A stretch of 64,000 nt of DNA from Cladopsammia gracilis (Eukaryota > Cnidaria > Anthozoa > Scleractinia > Dendrophylliidae): NCBI GenBank assembly GCA_022457155.1, contig JAJGOT010000136.1:217501-281500 (forward strand), written 5' to 3'. A program made the position numbers and the translations under genes. Positions within the stretch are counted from its first letter, which is position 1. Each line of letters opens with the position of its first letter. This document shows, piece after piece, positions 23,375 to 35,500 of the stretch. The notes under the pieces are model-generated. The model had not been told where the DNA came from and made no database searches. It saw only the letters and a program-made list of their open reading frames with translations.

Positions 23375-24459
23375 CACCCTGGATCCAGAGGTCCGTTCTC
23401 TGAATATCATGAGTGAAATTAACCGCATAAACGGTTAGAAGAAGCTCGCGAGACGGACCTCTGGTCACTCGAATATGCAACCTCATTTCCATGCGAGGAT
23501 CTAGTTCAGAATCTGAACTAGGTCGCTGATTGGTTACTCCTACTTGTTTCCAGACTCTACCGGGAGTTAACGATGCAACAGCAACTTCGATTGGCTGGAC
23601 CAAAGTAATTCGCAACGGGCGCGTGAAAAACCGGTTTCCCAAAGTGAAGCCACACAAACAACAATGGCGGACGTAGATAGAGATCGCGGCCTTTTGCGAT
23701 CTTTAAGAAACGCTGTGGATTACTCTTTAGTATCCAAATTTTCAAAATATCAGAAAACTAAAGCCAGTTTAGAAAGAAGCGCTGTTGAAATTTATTCAGC
23801 GCAAGGATGTCTTGAAAAGAGGTGTTGACAGGCCAGACACGACTTATTAATTCGTGTTATCGTGGAGTGTGACCTTTTAATAGAGTTTTGTTTGAACGAG
23901 GAAAATTTTTTATCTCTATTTAATTTTTATCTCTAGCACGGAGGCGTGCTTTGGAGTTGCAGGTATTCTCGCTGAACGATTTCGCTGACCACTGGTAGGT
24001 GACAGGAAGAGAAATAGGTGTACTGGATTAATTGCGTGCGGATATCAAGGATTCTTTGTTTGTTAAATCTCTCGCCTTTGAAAACGGTTGTATCCAGAAA
24101 GTTTACCTCTTTGTCTGAGATTAATGTTTGTTTGCAAGGACAATAAAATCTTCTATCTCCTTTTTCTCGACACTCTACAGTGAAAAAATGTCATCGATGT
24201 ATCTTTTCCACTGGAGTGGATTTGATTTAATATTTCCGTCTCGACCACATTTTAAACATGTCAGCTGTTAGATTTAATGTAAACAAACAGACACGGTTTG
24301 GTGAGATATCCGATCCACAAATCGCATGGAAATGAGGTTGTGTACTCGAGTGCCCAGAGGTTGTTATTTTTTCTCGGCGCGTTGCGCCTCGTTGTCGCGG
24401 CTTCGCCGCTCAAACTCGCCGTTTTCACTAAAAAATAAAAACCTCTGGCACCCAGGATA
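23375..24459. mobile_element. 1.09-kb TIR element with 9-bp duplication (Mutator-like?)
   Basis: CTGATTAAG is duplicated at 23366-23374 and 24460-24468. Ends are related inverted repeats (caccctggatccagagg versus cctctggcacccaggata), with a second pair around catttccatgcga and tcgcatggaaatg. A 54-codon frame at 23664-23828 starting MADVDRDRGLLRSLRNAVDY is the only candidate gene; I do not recognise it. Confidence 0.6.
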
Positions 24460-24469
24460 CTGATTAAGG

Positions 24470-25639
24470 GACTTCAGATCGGACTACGAGTACGACTTTT
24501 AAAACCTAGTTTGCGTGCTCCAAATAACCATTTATCACACCAATTATACACCAAGAGTCTTTTTATCTTCTGGTTTGTAACAGGAAGGACCGACAGCTCT
24601 GGGGACGTGACTGGCTTTAAATTCAAAAGTTATTCTTGTACTCAATCTCGTACTCGTACTCAAATCTATAGTTCCCCAATGTCCAACGTACGGCGAGGTT
24701 TTGGGTACCCCGCCCCAGGGCCCTATCCGCTTTCAAAATGGCGGGCAGGGCGTGGAAACCCCAGGACCAGAAATCCTGGAGTATTTGATCGCGTAAAACA
24801 TGAACAACGGTTTCAGATCGCCTGGGAGGGGTGCGTAGGGAGAGGCCGACTAGCCGTACAAGCTTTATTTGATTCAGGAACAACAAAACATACGAAACAA
24901 AAACCATTGTCGTATAGTTAAACAATAACTAGATTAACGAGCCGTCTGATGAAGGGAATAACAGTGGTGACAAAACCCGCAAGGGGGGGGGGGGGGAGGG
25001 GGTTGGGGGAGGGGGTTGGGGGGGGGGTACTGCCGTATACGAGCCATATAGGTATGTACCGGTTTTCAGGCAGTTTAGTCTGGGATAGGGTATAGTATTC
25101 AGAGATTTTTGGTCTAGAATAGGGTATCATTTTCCGCGAAACTGATCAGTTGCGTGAAGAATTTAGTCTAGACAAGGTTTACTGGCAAATGGCATTTAAA
25201 AATCGGTACGACAGGCAGTACAGCATTTTTACTGACTCCTGGTAACTAATAACAAAGAAAGCGTTCAAAAATTTGGTCTAGCATAGGGTAGGGGTTTTCG
25301 TTGTTTAGTTTAGAATAGGGTTGCAAAATGTAGCTAAAATGGTCTATAATATGCAGAGTACCTCCCCCCCCCACCCCTCGTGACAAAACAACCCAAAACG
25401 GCTTGAAATACCCCAAAGGACAAAAGAATACACCAGAGGTAAGTTCAATAGAGTCACTTTATTGAATTAACGCCTACATTTCGCTTTATTAAGCGTTCGA
25501 AATCTACGTTGATTTTACAAGAGCGAGCGGAACTGACAACTTGATCGGAATTATTAATTTCACCGCACGCAAAATGGTAGCCACCTTTAAATTCTTATTG
25601 CCAATTTAAGTTAATTTTGAACAAATGTTTTACATCCTT
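24470..25639. other. Intergenic, no gene seen; G-rich minisatellite at 24983-25030
   Basis: I see no exon with splice signals here. A G-run array ggggggaggggg lies at 24983-25030 and a C-run at 25360-25375. A 136-codon frame at 24511-24921 has no composition or motif supporting it. Confidence 0.6.
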
Positions 25640-26465
25640 AAATTTTATTTCGGTCAACCTGCCGATTGCTATGTCCTTTTAATGGGTTTTTCTGTTGAAC
25701 CCATCACAGCGATAAGAATCACAAACGAGCTGTATTTGATGGCTCGTCATTTCTTAACTTTGAAGTTTATACAGCACTCTGATATTTCAAAATATTTCAA
25801 TCTAAAATTTTAGTATGTTATAAAACAAGTACAATACAATACTATAAAGTTCATCAGGTTCCCAAACGGGATATTCATACCTAATTTAAAGTGAATTTAA
25901 AACAAAAATTCGATGATGACAACGGCTTCCCTTTTAAATATTCGGTCAACCTGCTAATTACTGTCCCTTTAATGGGTTTTTCTATTAAACCTATCACAGC
26001 GATAAGAATCGCAACTTAAAGCTGTATTTGATGGACTCGTCATTTCTTAACTTTGAAATTTATACAGAACTCTTATACTTCAAAATATTTCAACTTAAAA
26101 TTTTAGCATGTTATGAAACAAGTACAATACAATACATTATAAAATGCTCAAGGAAATGCGCGCGCTATGATTTGTCAAATCGGGTTCATTATAACTCGAT
26201 AAAGCACGTGCGAATTCTTGTCCCTTTGTGGTCGTTTTTATTTTATAAAAGAAACAAAAACTTATTCCTCGTGCGTTTTTCAGTTATTGGAAAATTTTAA
26301 GAACACGAGAGAAGTGCGAGAAGTGCACTTCTCTCGTGTTCTTAATAATTTCCGCGCGTTTATATAACTCAACAATGCACTCGGTTCGTTTTTTATTTCT
26401 TTTATAAAGTTCATCAGGTTGGGATATTCATACCTAATTAAAAATGAATTTAAAACAAACATTAT
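25640..26465. repeat. Tandem duplication of about 290 bp, second copy interrupted
   Basis: The block from attcggtcaacctgc to tttaaaacaaa occurs at about 25645-25905 and again from 25936. The second copy is split at 26141-26404 by an insert with a perfect hairpin (aagaacacgagagaagtgc and its inverse) and ttataaa on both sides. Confidence 0.7.
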
Positions 26466-28902
26466 TACTATTATATCCTTCTTTAACGTATTAGAAAACT
26501 AAACAGGAGTTTTGAGGTGCTATTTTTACACGAGCGGAGCGAGCGAGCGGACAGCTGCTTATTCGTGTTTAACAGTTTGAGCACGCAAAAGGTGTGCTGC
26601 CCTGCTAATCCCAATTTTTCGTAAATTTAACGAAAGTGGCACATCGTCCAATGCAATGCCGAGAAGTTATCGAGTTTACCACAAACAACACGTATGTTAT
26701 ATAAAACCCATCACTGCTCGAGACTTATAACGTTGAAAATAAAACTCGATTTCCAGTTTCTTTTGCATCGACGACAATTCAGACCGGAAGAGCTGAAAAA
26801 GCGCTCGTTCCAGTCCTACTACACTTCATACATCGCATGAAGAGCGCAAAGTTTGCGTTTCATCGCCCAACATAACATATATAAACCCATGTAACTTTCG
26901 TCGCGAACAATTTCACATCATTTTTAAATAATTCCTTATTTTACGCCAGCATCTCCACATGGTGATAACTTTTTAATAACACCTTTAACCAGTTTGGCGA
27001 ACTAAAAATATGCAAATTACGTCACCCATAAGCCGTCTTGTTATTAATGCCAAAAATCAGCCAATGAATCCGTGAGTCCTGTGTCTGTACTGTTATGAAA
27101 AAGTCTGCTAACGCTACTACCAATACGCTAATTTCCCCGATTTGTGATAAGGTGGGTTTTTATTGCAAGCTCTATTTTCAGCTGTTTTAACCGCAGTTTT
27201 ATTTCATGGTCATTTGGCACTAGGTGAGTGAATATTCTCTCTCAATGTGACGAGAATTATATATTAATGTGTTGTTTTATTTTTCTTGAAGTAAGATTAT
27301 TATTTTCGTCCGGAAAAAAATGTCAATGGTGTTTTTTTTTCACCTCATGGTCATCGCGAGAGGAAGTAGCTCTCGATAATTTTTTGTTCCAACATTTTTG
27401 TTTCCTTTCATGACAGTAGCTATAACATTGTTAATATAACTTTATACCACCAGAACAACGGAGCTCGAGAATGTGCGCCTCAACTTTCTTGATAATTTCT
27501 TCACACTAGTTGCATTCATTTTGACAGGCTAAGGCTTTTAGCAGCTTTTCATGTTTTCTACGAACACATTTTTATGTACGCAGTTTTTTCTTCCTTCTTC
27601 GAGGGTTATTGTTCCCTTGTGTGACGACAATATGAATGCGCGGGAATAGCTTAGATACAAAATTCCCAAAAATGGGGTAAAATTCTTTCCGGAATTTCTC
27701 CAAAAAGGCTCTAAAATTCTGTTAAAACTTTCCAAATTTCCTTCAAAAATTTCTAAAATTCTCCAAAATTCTTAAAATTTCTCTCTTGTATCTGACTGTG
27801 AGCTGGCAGATGGCTCAGCGGAATCAGCCATTTTGCTACCTTCCGAGATGGAATTCATTGAAAGCATAATTTGAGTGAGAAACCGCTGATTAGTTTCACT
27901 AGGAGGGATATTACAGGGCCCACACTGATAACAGTTGTATAACTGAAGTGGCTACCCTGTTTACATATTTGTTGTTACTCATGCGCGAAGCGGCATGAGG
28001 TAAGGTTTCGGCTCCGTTTTTCTTGTTATTATTTTTATTATTATTATTTTTATTTTTTGGCAAATTGATGCACGCATATTTTAAATTGTGCACTTCCGGT
28101 TTATGCCTTCGCCATTTGCACTTCCTATTTAGTGACTTCCGGTTACTGTCACTTCCGGTAAAAGATCGTTACTTACGCGTCACGACAGCATCTCCTACAG
28201 CCCTACATACATTACTATGTTCACGTTTGGTATATATAAGACTTAGAAGAATCACTGGCTTCATTGTGGTACAGCTTTCATTTCCAAAACATTTAATAGT
28301 AAACAACGTGGTTTGCAGGAATGATGACTGAATGAAAGGAGTAACTTATCTCCAGGTCGGACATCTTCTTATCATGTTTCAAATATATCATGAAATTTTC
28401 TTACGCATGCGCTTGAGTAAAGGCTGCTTGGAGCCTCTTGTTATTTATTTATTATTTATATTTTAGGACTTCTTCCACAGGGGGGTACGGAGGGTGAGGT
28501 TGTAATCCCCCAGAGTGGTGACGTCATCTGAAAGGACGATGTCATGAGTTAAAAATAGAAAATGAGGTTATATATTTTTATGGTGGAATTTGACACGTTC
28601 CCAGTGAAGGGGGATCTAAAAACAGATAGAATGATTATGCATAATACCCCCAGCAGGCTGACATAATCTGAAAGGATGATGTCATAAGTTAAGAATAGAA
28701 AATGAGGTCATATATTTCATGGTAGAATTTGACACAAAGTGAAGGAAGAGTTATTTTTATCACTGAAGGCACAAGATTCTGTCATTATAAAAATGATAAA
28801 ATTTATCTTGAAGCGACAGAAGAAGTCATCCGTTTTCCCGAATAAAAAGCTTGAAATCATGTGTAACTCAAATTACTTAATATTTTTTTACGTTCTGAGA
28901 AA
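26466..28902. other. Intergenic upstream of the Ig gene; repeats, no gene seen
   Basis: A dispersed element at about 27975-28440 (catgcgcgaagcggcatgag ... agcctcttgtta) recurs at 62848-63607. It contains three cacttccggt ETS-type motifs between 28089 and 28160. An imperfect 150-bp direct repeat with gatgtcat motifs lies at 28495-28735. No exon found. Confidence 0.55.
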
Positions 28903-29368
28903 ATGATACACCTAATTGCAATAATGTTGTCATAGAAAAATGAAAAATGTAAAATGAAAAATGAAAAAGCCAAATAGCAATTAATTAGCTTAATCATCAC
29001 AACGACACGCGGCACGATTAAGCGTGCAGTGGCTACTGTTAATTTAAATTAAGCGTGCATGCAGCGGCTATTGTTATTTGAAATTTACCTAGGTAAAGGT
29101 TGAAATGATATGGTAACCGTCCATGTTGGAAATATGTTGCTAACAGGTTGATGTCATTTTCCGAGAATAACTGTTTCATGTGCACAGTTGCACTACGAAA
29201 AAACCTGTTCTTTAACGTAGTTCTTGTGCATACTTTGAGAATTATTAAAATCTGGCGAGAATGCATTTTGTGAAGCTAATTAATTCCTATTTGGCTTTTT
29301 CATTTTTCATTTTTCATTTTACATTTTTCATTTTTCTATGACAACATATTGCAATTAGGTGTATCATC
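28903..29368. mobile_element. 466-bp TIR element just upstream of the Ig gene
   Basis: Arms of about 95 bp: atgatacacctaattgcaat on the left and its inverse on the right, continuing through aaaaatg/catttttc repeats. It ends 143 bp before the start codon at 29512 and therefore lies in or next to the promoter or 5' UTR. Confidence 0.75.
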
Positions 29369-29511
29369 CTATCAAAAACTAAAAATAGATACAGGGTAGA
29401 GCTAAGAATAGATAGTGCTTCAATTCATGTTAGGTTGCAATCATTTACGAAGTTGTGATATCAATTTGCAGTAATTTACAAGCTGAATAGAAACTCTGAT
29501 TCAATGGTACT

Positions 29512-29560
29512 ATGCTGTTCCGTTTAAAACTTCTGTTGCTTTTGAGTCCTGCTCTTCTAG
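29512..29560 (+). CDS. Ig gene exon 1, signal peptide
   Basis: ATG followed by MLFRLKLLLLLSPALL|G, a basic n-region then leucine core, then donor gtaagt. It splits a Gly codon in phase 1, matching the next exon's GT. Confidence 0.88.
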
Positions 29561-32500
29561 GTAAGTTATTATTACTGGGTTTGTCTTCGCTAAAATTTTT
29601 TTTTTCAACTGCCTTGAATTTTTAAGACATTTTTGTTGTTTCCCTGGTAAATCTTTGTGACATTTCAAGGTTCGATCTTCGCAGTGTTTGATTATTCTTT
29701 TTGATGGCTACTGCTAGGTGTCGCTGTTAAAGCGTTCACACTGACCACAAGCAGAGACAAAGTTCAAGTGAACGTACGACAAAACGCCACACTGCAATGG
29801 AATTACGAAGTCGCGGCCGGGGAAATGTATGCTGTTTTATGGTTAACGAGCAGTGGCGGCACAAATGTCAAAGAACTTTTGTTCAGGAGAGACGAAGGAC
29901 AATCACAGGCACAGCCTTCATCGAATATGCCGCCAAAGTTTGCTGGAAGGGTAAAAATTATTAAGCAAGCGACTCTCTTTATCCAGCGCGTCGATCTGTC
30001 AGACGATGGTTTTTATATGTGTCAGATAAATGGCCAGTTTGTTACACTCAGGAAGCCGATCCAACTTATCGTAATAGGTGAGTGCAAAAGTTTAATTTTC
30101 GCGTGCAAAGCTGAGAGTTTTTCGTTTTAGAAAGCATTTATGCAAGGATTTTTATGATCAAGGGTCGCGAGCCGCAACTATGTTATTATTTTTAATGACG
30201 CTCTTCAGAGCACTTTTGCAGTTTTAAGTAAATACAAGAGATTATAATAGGACAGAGAGGGAGTCTAGGGGCCTTGGCTGGGATATCTTAATTGCAAAAA
30301 AGTTATTTTTAGTAACAATGCGGACCAATGCGGAAACATTTTCCGGTGAGCTGGTTGACTTCCGGAAGACTCGCTTTCATGAATCAGCGCGTCAAGCCAG
30401 GCGGAGTCAGCAAATTAAAAAAATGGCGACCATCGCGGTGGGCCTCGCGGTGGTAATTTCGCATGTGAAAAAGAAAGTAAAATGGTCCTGTTTGAGCTAA
30501 GAACGTTATATAGTACCACAGTGGCTGGATACATATCTTTATCTATCTTTATACACAAACTGTTGCAACTGAAGCGGTAAAAAGGGGGCTGGACAATTCA
30601 ACTTACCGGACAGATGCCAATCAACCATCTACTCCAATCTCTTGTAAGCGTCGTTTCTAAAAGTTTGAAGTCACTTTGCTCGATCGATGGCCAGCCCATC
30701 CAAACTTTTCAGACGTGAAATAGTTGCATACTGTAGAATTCAAAGTTGTTATGTTTTTTGTAGCTGAAGAATAGGATGATTCTCTTCTGGGAAAATCACT
30801 TTTTAGGAATTTCAACACGGCAAGGAGTTAAAAACGCTAAAACCGGTTCACATGCATGCATGGATTTGTTTTCTATAACTTAAGCTTACGTTTGGAAGGA
30901 CTTTCTCAGGAGCATCTTCTTTCCATGGAAAATGAATATCAGTTCTGTTGAGGTCAGCTACCAAGGAACTCTATACTGACAGCCGGGTTAGAGGTTATTT
31001 AGAGCTAAAGTGTAAGTAAAATTTCTGGAAAAGTGATTGAATTTTATTTATTCGATAGGCCGCGTGTTTTATTCATGCGTAGTTAGTTTTCATCTATACG
31101 TTTTTGGATTAAGCTTATTGACTTCGAAAAAATCCAGTAGACTTGTATTATTTTATTTTTAAAAAGCGAATAAATAAAACACACTTTTCTAGTGATGTCA
31201 CCTTAATTTATTCATAGAACTTTGTGATAAAAGGCCACCATTTCTTTTTAGTAAACTCGCATGCGGCAACGATCCTTTGTTTATCAAAGTACAGCTTAAC
31301 CTCAGTTTAAAAGATTGCTGAACACGGTATCACGACGTCAAAAACTTGGTCCACTCTAGACTAAAGCCAATTAATATTATTAATTTTTGTGTTTAGGCTT
31401 AAAGAAGTTTAGCTAAGTTTCAATACGAAAATGCATCATACCCAAGGCCACGTTTATTTATAAATGAAAATTACGGATGATGCCTTGTTTATATAATTAG
31501 AAGCGCCGTCGGTTACACGCTTTCTATTTACCTTTTCTAATAAAAAAACAATGGATCGGACATCTTCATAGTTCACTTTGTCCAAGTTATGTTTCATAAA
31601 AATCAATAAGTTGCTTTGATTGGATTTTAACTGGTCACTGAGAATTTTAAGGACTTCAACAAACAACGCGCGAGTTTCAGCCGACTAAACGCATTATTTA
31701 ATAGCTTCACAAAAATGTTTGCTGGCCTTTCCTTGGAGTTTATTCCAAAACGATGCCTGCTTGTTTTCGCCATTGGAGTATCGTCTGAATTTCAGTTAAA
31801 AAATAAAGTTTTCATTCATTTAACAACTGCTGGGAAAAGTGGACCTGCAAAGTTCCTTCGAACTGAGTGCATGACAAACTTCAGGAATTTCCCGGGTTAC
31901 CTTAGCTGTGACCCGGGATAAAAGACATCACAGATATTACAAAATTCTGTTTGTATGAACCAGCAAATATATAAGAACTTATATGAAAGTATGAAAGTAA
32001 AACTGTGGCCGTGGAGACAAGCTGAGGCTACAAATTGTAAGCCAAGTATCTTGTTGTGTTTTGCACGAAAATGTCGAAGAAAACGAATTTTAGAAAGTCC
32101 GAAGTGAATATTTTGGTTTACTCACGAAAATATCGATTTTGGATTTCCTTTCCCATCTTAGATTACAACCAAACTTCAATGAAAAAATAAGCCAGTGGTG
32201 TTAACCGTATTAAAAAGAGGCATCGTTAAATAAAATCCAAGGAAAAGTCAGGAAACTATTTTTGTGAAGTCGGACGCTGAAACTCGTGTACACGCGAAAA
32301 TAAAGTCCTTTCTCTGAAACTATTTTGGCGAAATAATCCAATAACAGCAACCTACACTCACTGGCGGAAAAGGATCTAATCGATTCGTTTATGAAACATA
32401 AATGTGAGAAGGCGAATAAAGATGTCCATAGAAATTTATTCAAAAAATGCTAAATACAAAGCGTGTAAACGGCGGCCGCTTCCAAGCAAGGCATCGATCC

Positions 32501-35500
32501 GCTCTTGATCTTTCGAAATCATTTATTGAAAAAAATGGCCTTGGGTGGAATTTAAGTGTATGATCAATGCATTTTGTCCTTAGCTACAATTCTTAATTGA
32601 TTGCCTTTATTTTCTAGAGTAGGTCATTTAAGCTTAAGTTTTTTGACGCCGCATACAGTGTCAGCCAAACTTTCTGATCTTTTGTCTGACAAAGGGGAGG
32701 CCCGCAATTTTATTATAAGGTCTTAAGCTTAAAAAAGCTATAAGCTTACTAAAAAGAAATGGTGGCCTTTATCCCAAAGCTCAATGAATAAATTAAGGTG
32801 ACATCACTGAAATAAAATAATACAAGTCTACTGGATTTTTTTTGAAGTCAATAAAAAATAACTTAAGCTTAAGCTTAAATGAATTTAAGCTTAACTTAGA
32901 ACACGCGGCCTATCGAATAAATAAAATTCAATCACTTTTCCAGAAATTTTACTTACACTTTGGCTCTAAATAACCTCTAACCTGTCAGTATAGAGTTCCT
33001 TGGTAGCTGACCTCAACAGAACTGATATTCATTTTCCATGGAAAGAAGATGCTCCTGACAAAGTCCTTCCAAACGTGAGCTTATAAAAAACAAATCTATG
33101 CATGCATGTGAACCGGTTTTAGCGTTTTTAACTCCTTGCCGTGTTGAAATTTTCCCAGAAGAGAATCATCCTATCCTTCAGCTACAAAAAACATAACAAC
33201 TTTGAATTCTACAGTATGCAACTATTTCACGTCTGAAAAGTTTGGATGGGCTGGCCATCTGGCGATCGAGCAAAGCGACTTCAAACTTTTAGAAACGACG
33301 CTTACAAGAGATTGGAGTGGATGGTTGATTGGCATCTGTCCGGTAAGTTGAATTGTCCAGTCCCCTTTTTACCGCTTCAGTTGCAACAGTTTGTGTATAA
33401 AGATAGATAAAGATCTATGTATCCAGCCGCTGTGGTACTATATAACGTTCTTAGCTCAAACAGGACCATTTTACTTTCTTTTTCACATGCGAAATTACCA
33501 TCGCGATGGTCGCCATTTTTTTAATTTGCTGACTCCGCCTGGCTTGACGGGCTGATTCATGAAAGCGAGTCTTCCGGAAGTCAACCAGCTCTCCGGAAAA
33601 TGTTTCCGCATTGGTCCGCATTGTTACTAAAAATAACTTTTTTGCAATTAAGATATCCCAAACCCATTACTGGGAGACTCCCTCTCTGTCCTATTATTTT
33701 CTCTTGGTAAATATTGGCCGTGTTTTCACGAGCGATTTTTCAAGTCGCTGAGCGAGTGACAGTCGGAAATCTCGTGAAAACAGTTGCTTGTCCAACTCGC
33801 TTAAAGTTAAGGGAGTCAGCGAACTACAATAGAATTCTCATTAAATTTAAGCCACCAAACCAGGTCGCTTAATCTTGTCGGCAATTAAACAACAAAGAAG
33901 GGCATTGTATTGTCATTCTTTTGTGTTCTAATTTTCTATTGTTTTAACAAAAGAAAATATATCGCGCATGGTATAAGAAAAATGAATAAAGTTCTGTCCG
34001 TGAAAACGCATAAATTTTTTAAGCTGCTTAACGCGGTCAGTAAACAAATTACCTACAGGAATGTTAAGCGAGAAAAACCGCCTCGAGAAAACACAGCCAT
34101 TATTTACCGTGTATAAGGTAATGAATGCGTTTATCGTCCTATCTGAACTTTATGTTCAAACAAAGTAACCGAGAAGACTTCCAGATATTTTCGGTGCGGT
34201 TAATTCGGTTTGGAACGCGGAAAGCTATCTTGACCAAGTTAGACTAGGAGATCAGATAAAGGTAACACTGATCCTGCAGAAAATTTGTTCCTGGAGAGAA
34301 AGCTCAGGCATAAACAATGCGATAAACGAATTCCTTAAAGGAGAAGTTCACTCCAGAGGGCTTGTTGAAGCCACAAATGTAATAATTGACCACAAATGTA
34401 ATAAAGCCCTCAAATGTAATAAGGATTGACCACAAATGTAATAAAGCCCTTCTCTGATTCGTCTTAAGGAAATACTTGTTTGCTGTTGAAATTGTTAGTT
34501 GAAGCTTCTGAATGCATGCATTTCCGTATGTGGGACTCGTATCATTTGTGTGCGATTTGAACAATTAAAAAAAGTATATAAATTACTTTTAAGTGGCATA
34601 CCCTTCGGTCGCACTAAGTTTTCTCTCTGTGAGTTGATTGTCACGAAACCTGTTGTACACCGGTATCCTGTCTATGCGTGTAGTTTATACTGTTTCATAC
34701 AGAGGAACTGCTACTGGGTGATGTTACGGAGATTTTATTTGCCTCTGAAATGGTAGAGTAGCCAGCTGAAAGTAGTACGCAGTTTATTTTACAAAAAATT
34801 TACAAAGTCTGGTTGCGAGTCGCTCTTCAGTATTGTAGTTGTTACTTCGGGATTGAACAAGTGACCGATGACGTGGTATACCGCTTAGACCTCAGTGAGC
34901 TAAAATGAAATGACAAGAGGCTAGCATAAATAATTGCTTCGTTCGTTCAGGTTGTGAAATGTGAATAAACGTTTCTTAATTCAACTTGACAGATATTCAC
35001 TCCGAACATTACTTCGTTTACATTTTATAACTGGGCCTTGGTTCCGTACTAGAAAATGTTTAGTTGAGATAACAGCAACCTCAGGTTTGGTCACGTGAAT
35101 GACAGATGATGTCCAACGCACTACAAAGACAACTTCAGTTTGTCCAAGTTTGGTTGTCCAAGAAAGATATGCATGACTGGCAAAATCCTGGTCTTCACAA
35201 CTTAGGGCTGGTAACCCTGCTGTGCAAACTGAAGAACGCACGGTAAAATCCATTATTACATTTGTGGTCAATTCGTATTACATTTGAGGGCTTTATTACA
35301 TTTGTGGTCAATCCTTATTACATTTGAGGGCTTTATTACATTTGTGGTCAATCCTTATTACATTTGAGGGCTTTATTACATTTGTGGTCAATTATTACAT
35401 TTGTGGCTTCAACATGAACCTTCTAAATCAAAATCTTTATTAGATACTGAAATTGAAGAGGAACAAACTGAAGAACAAAGTGACAAACAAAAACCTTCAA

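Noticed and set aside
24511..24921. 136-codon frame opposite a 100-codon frame
   Set aside because: No motif, no splice context, overlapping frames on both strands; chance open frames in GC-richer sequence.
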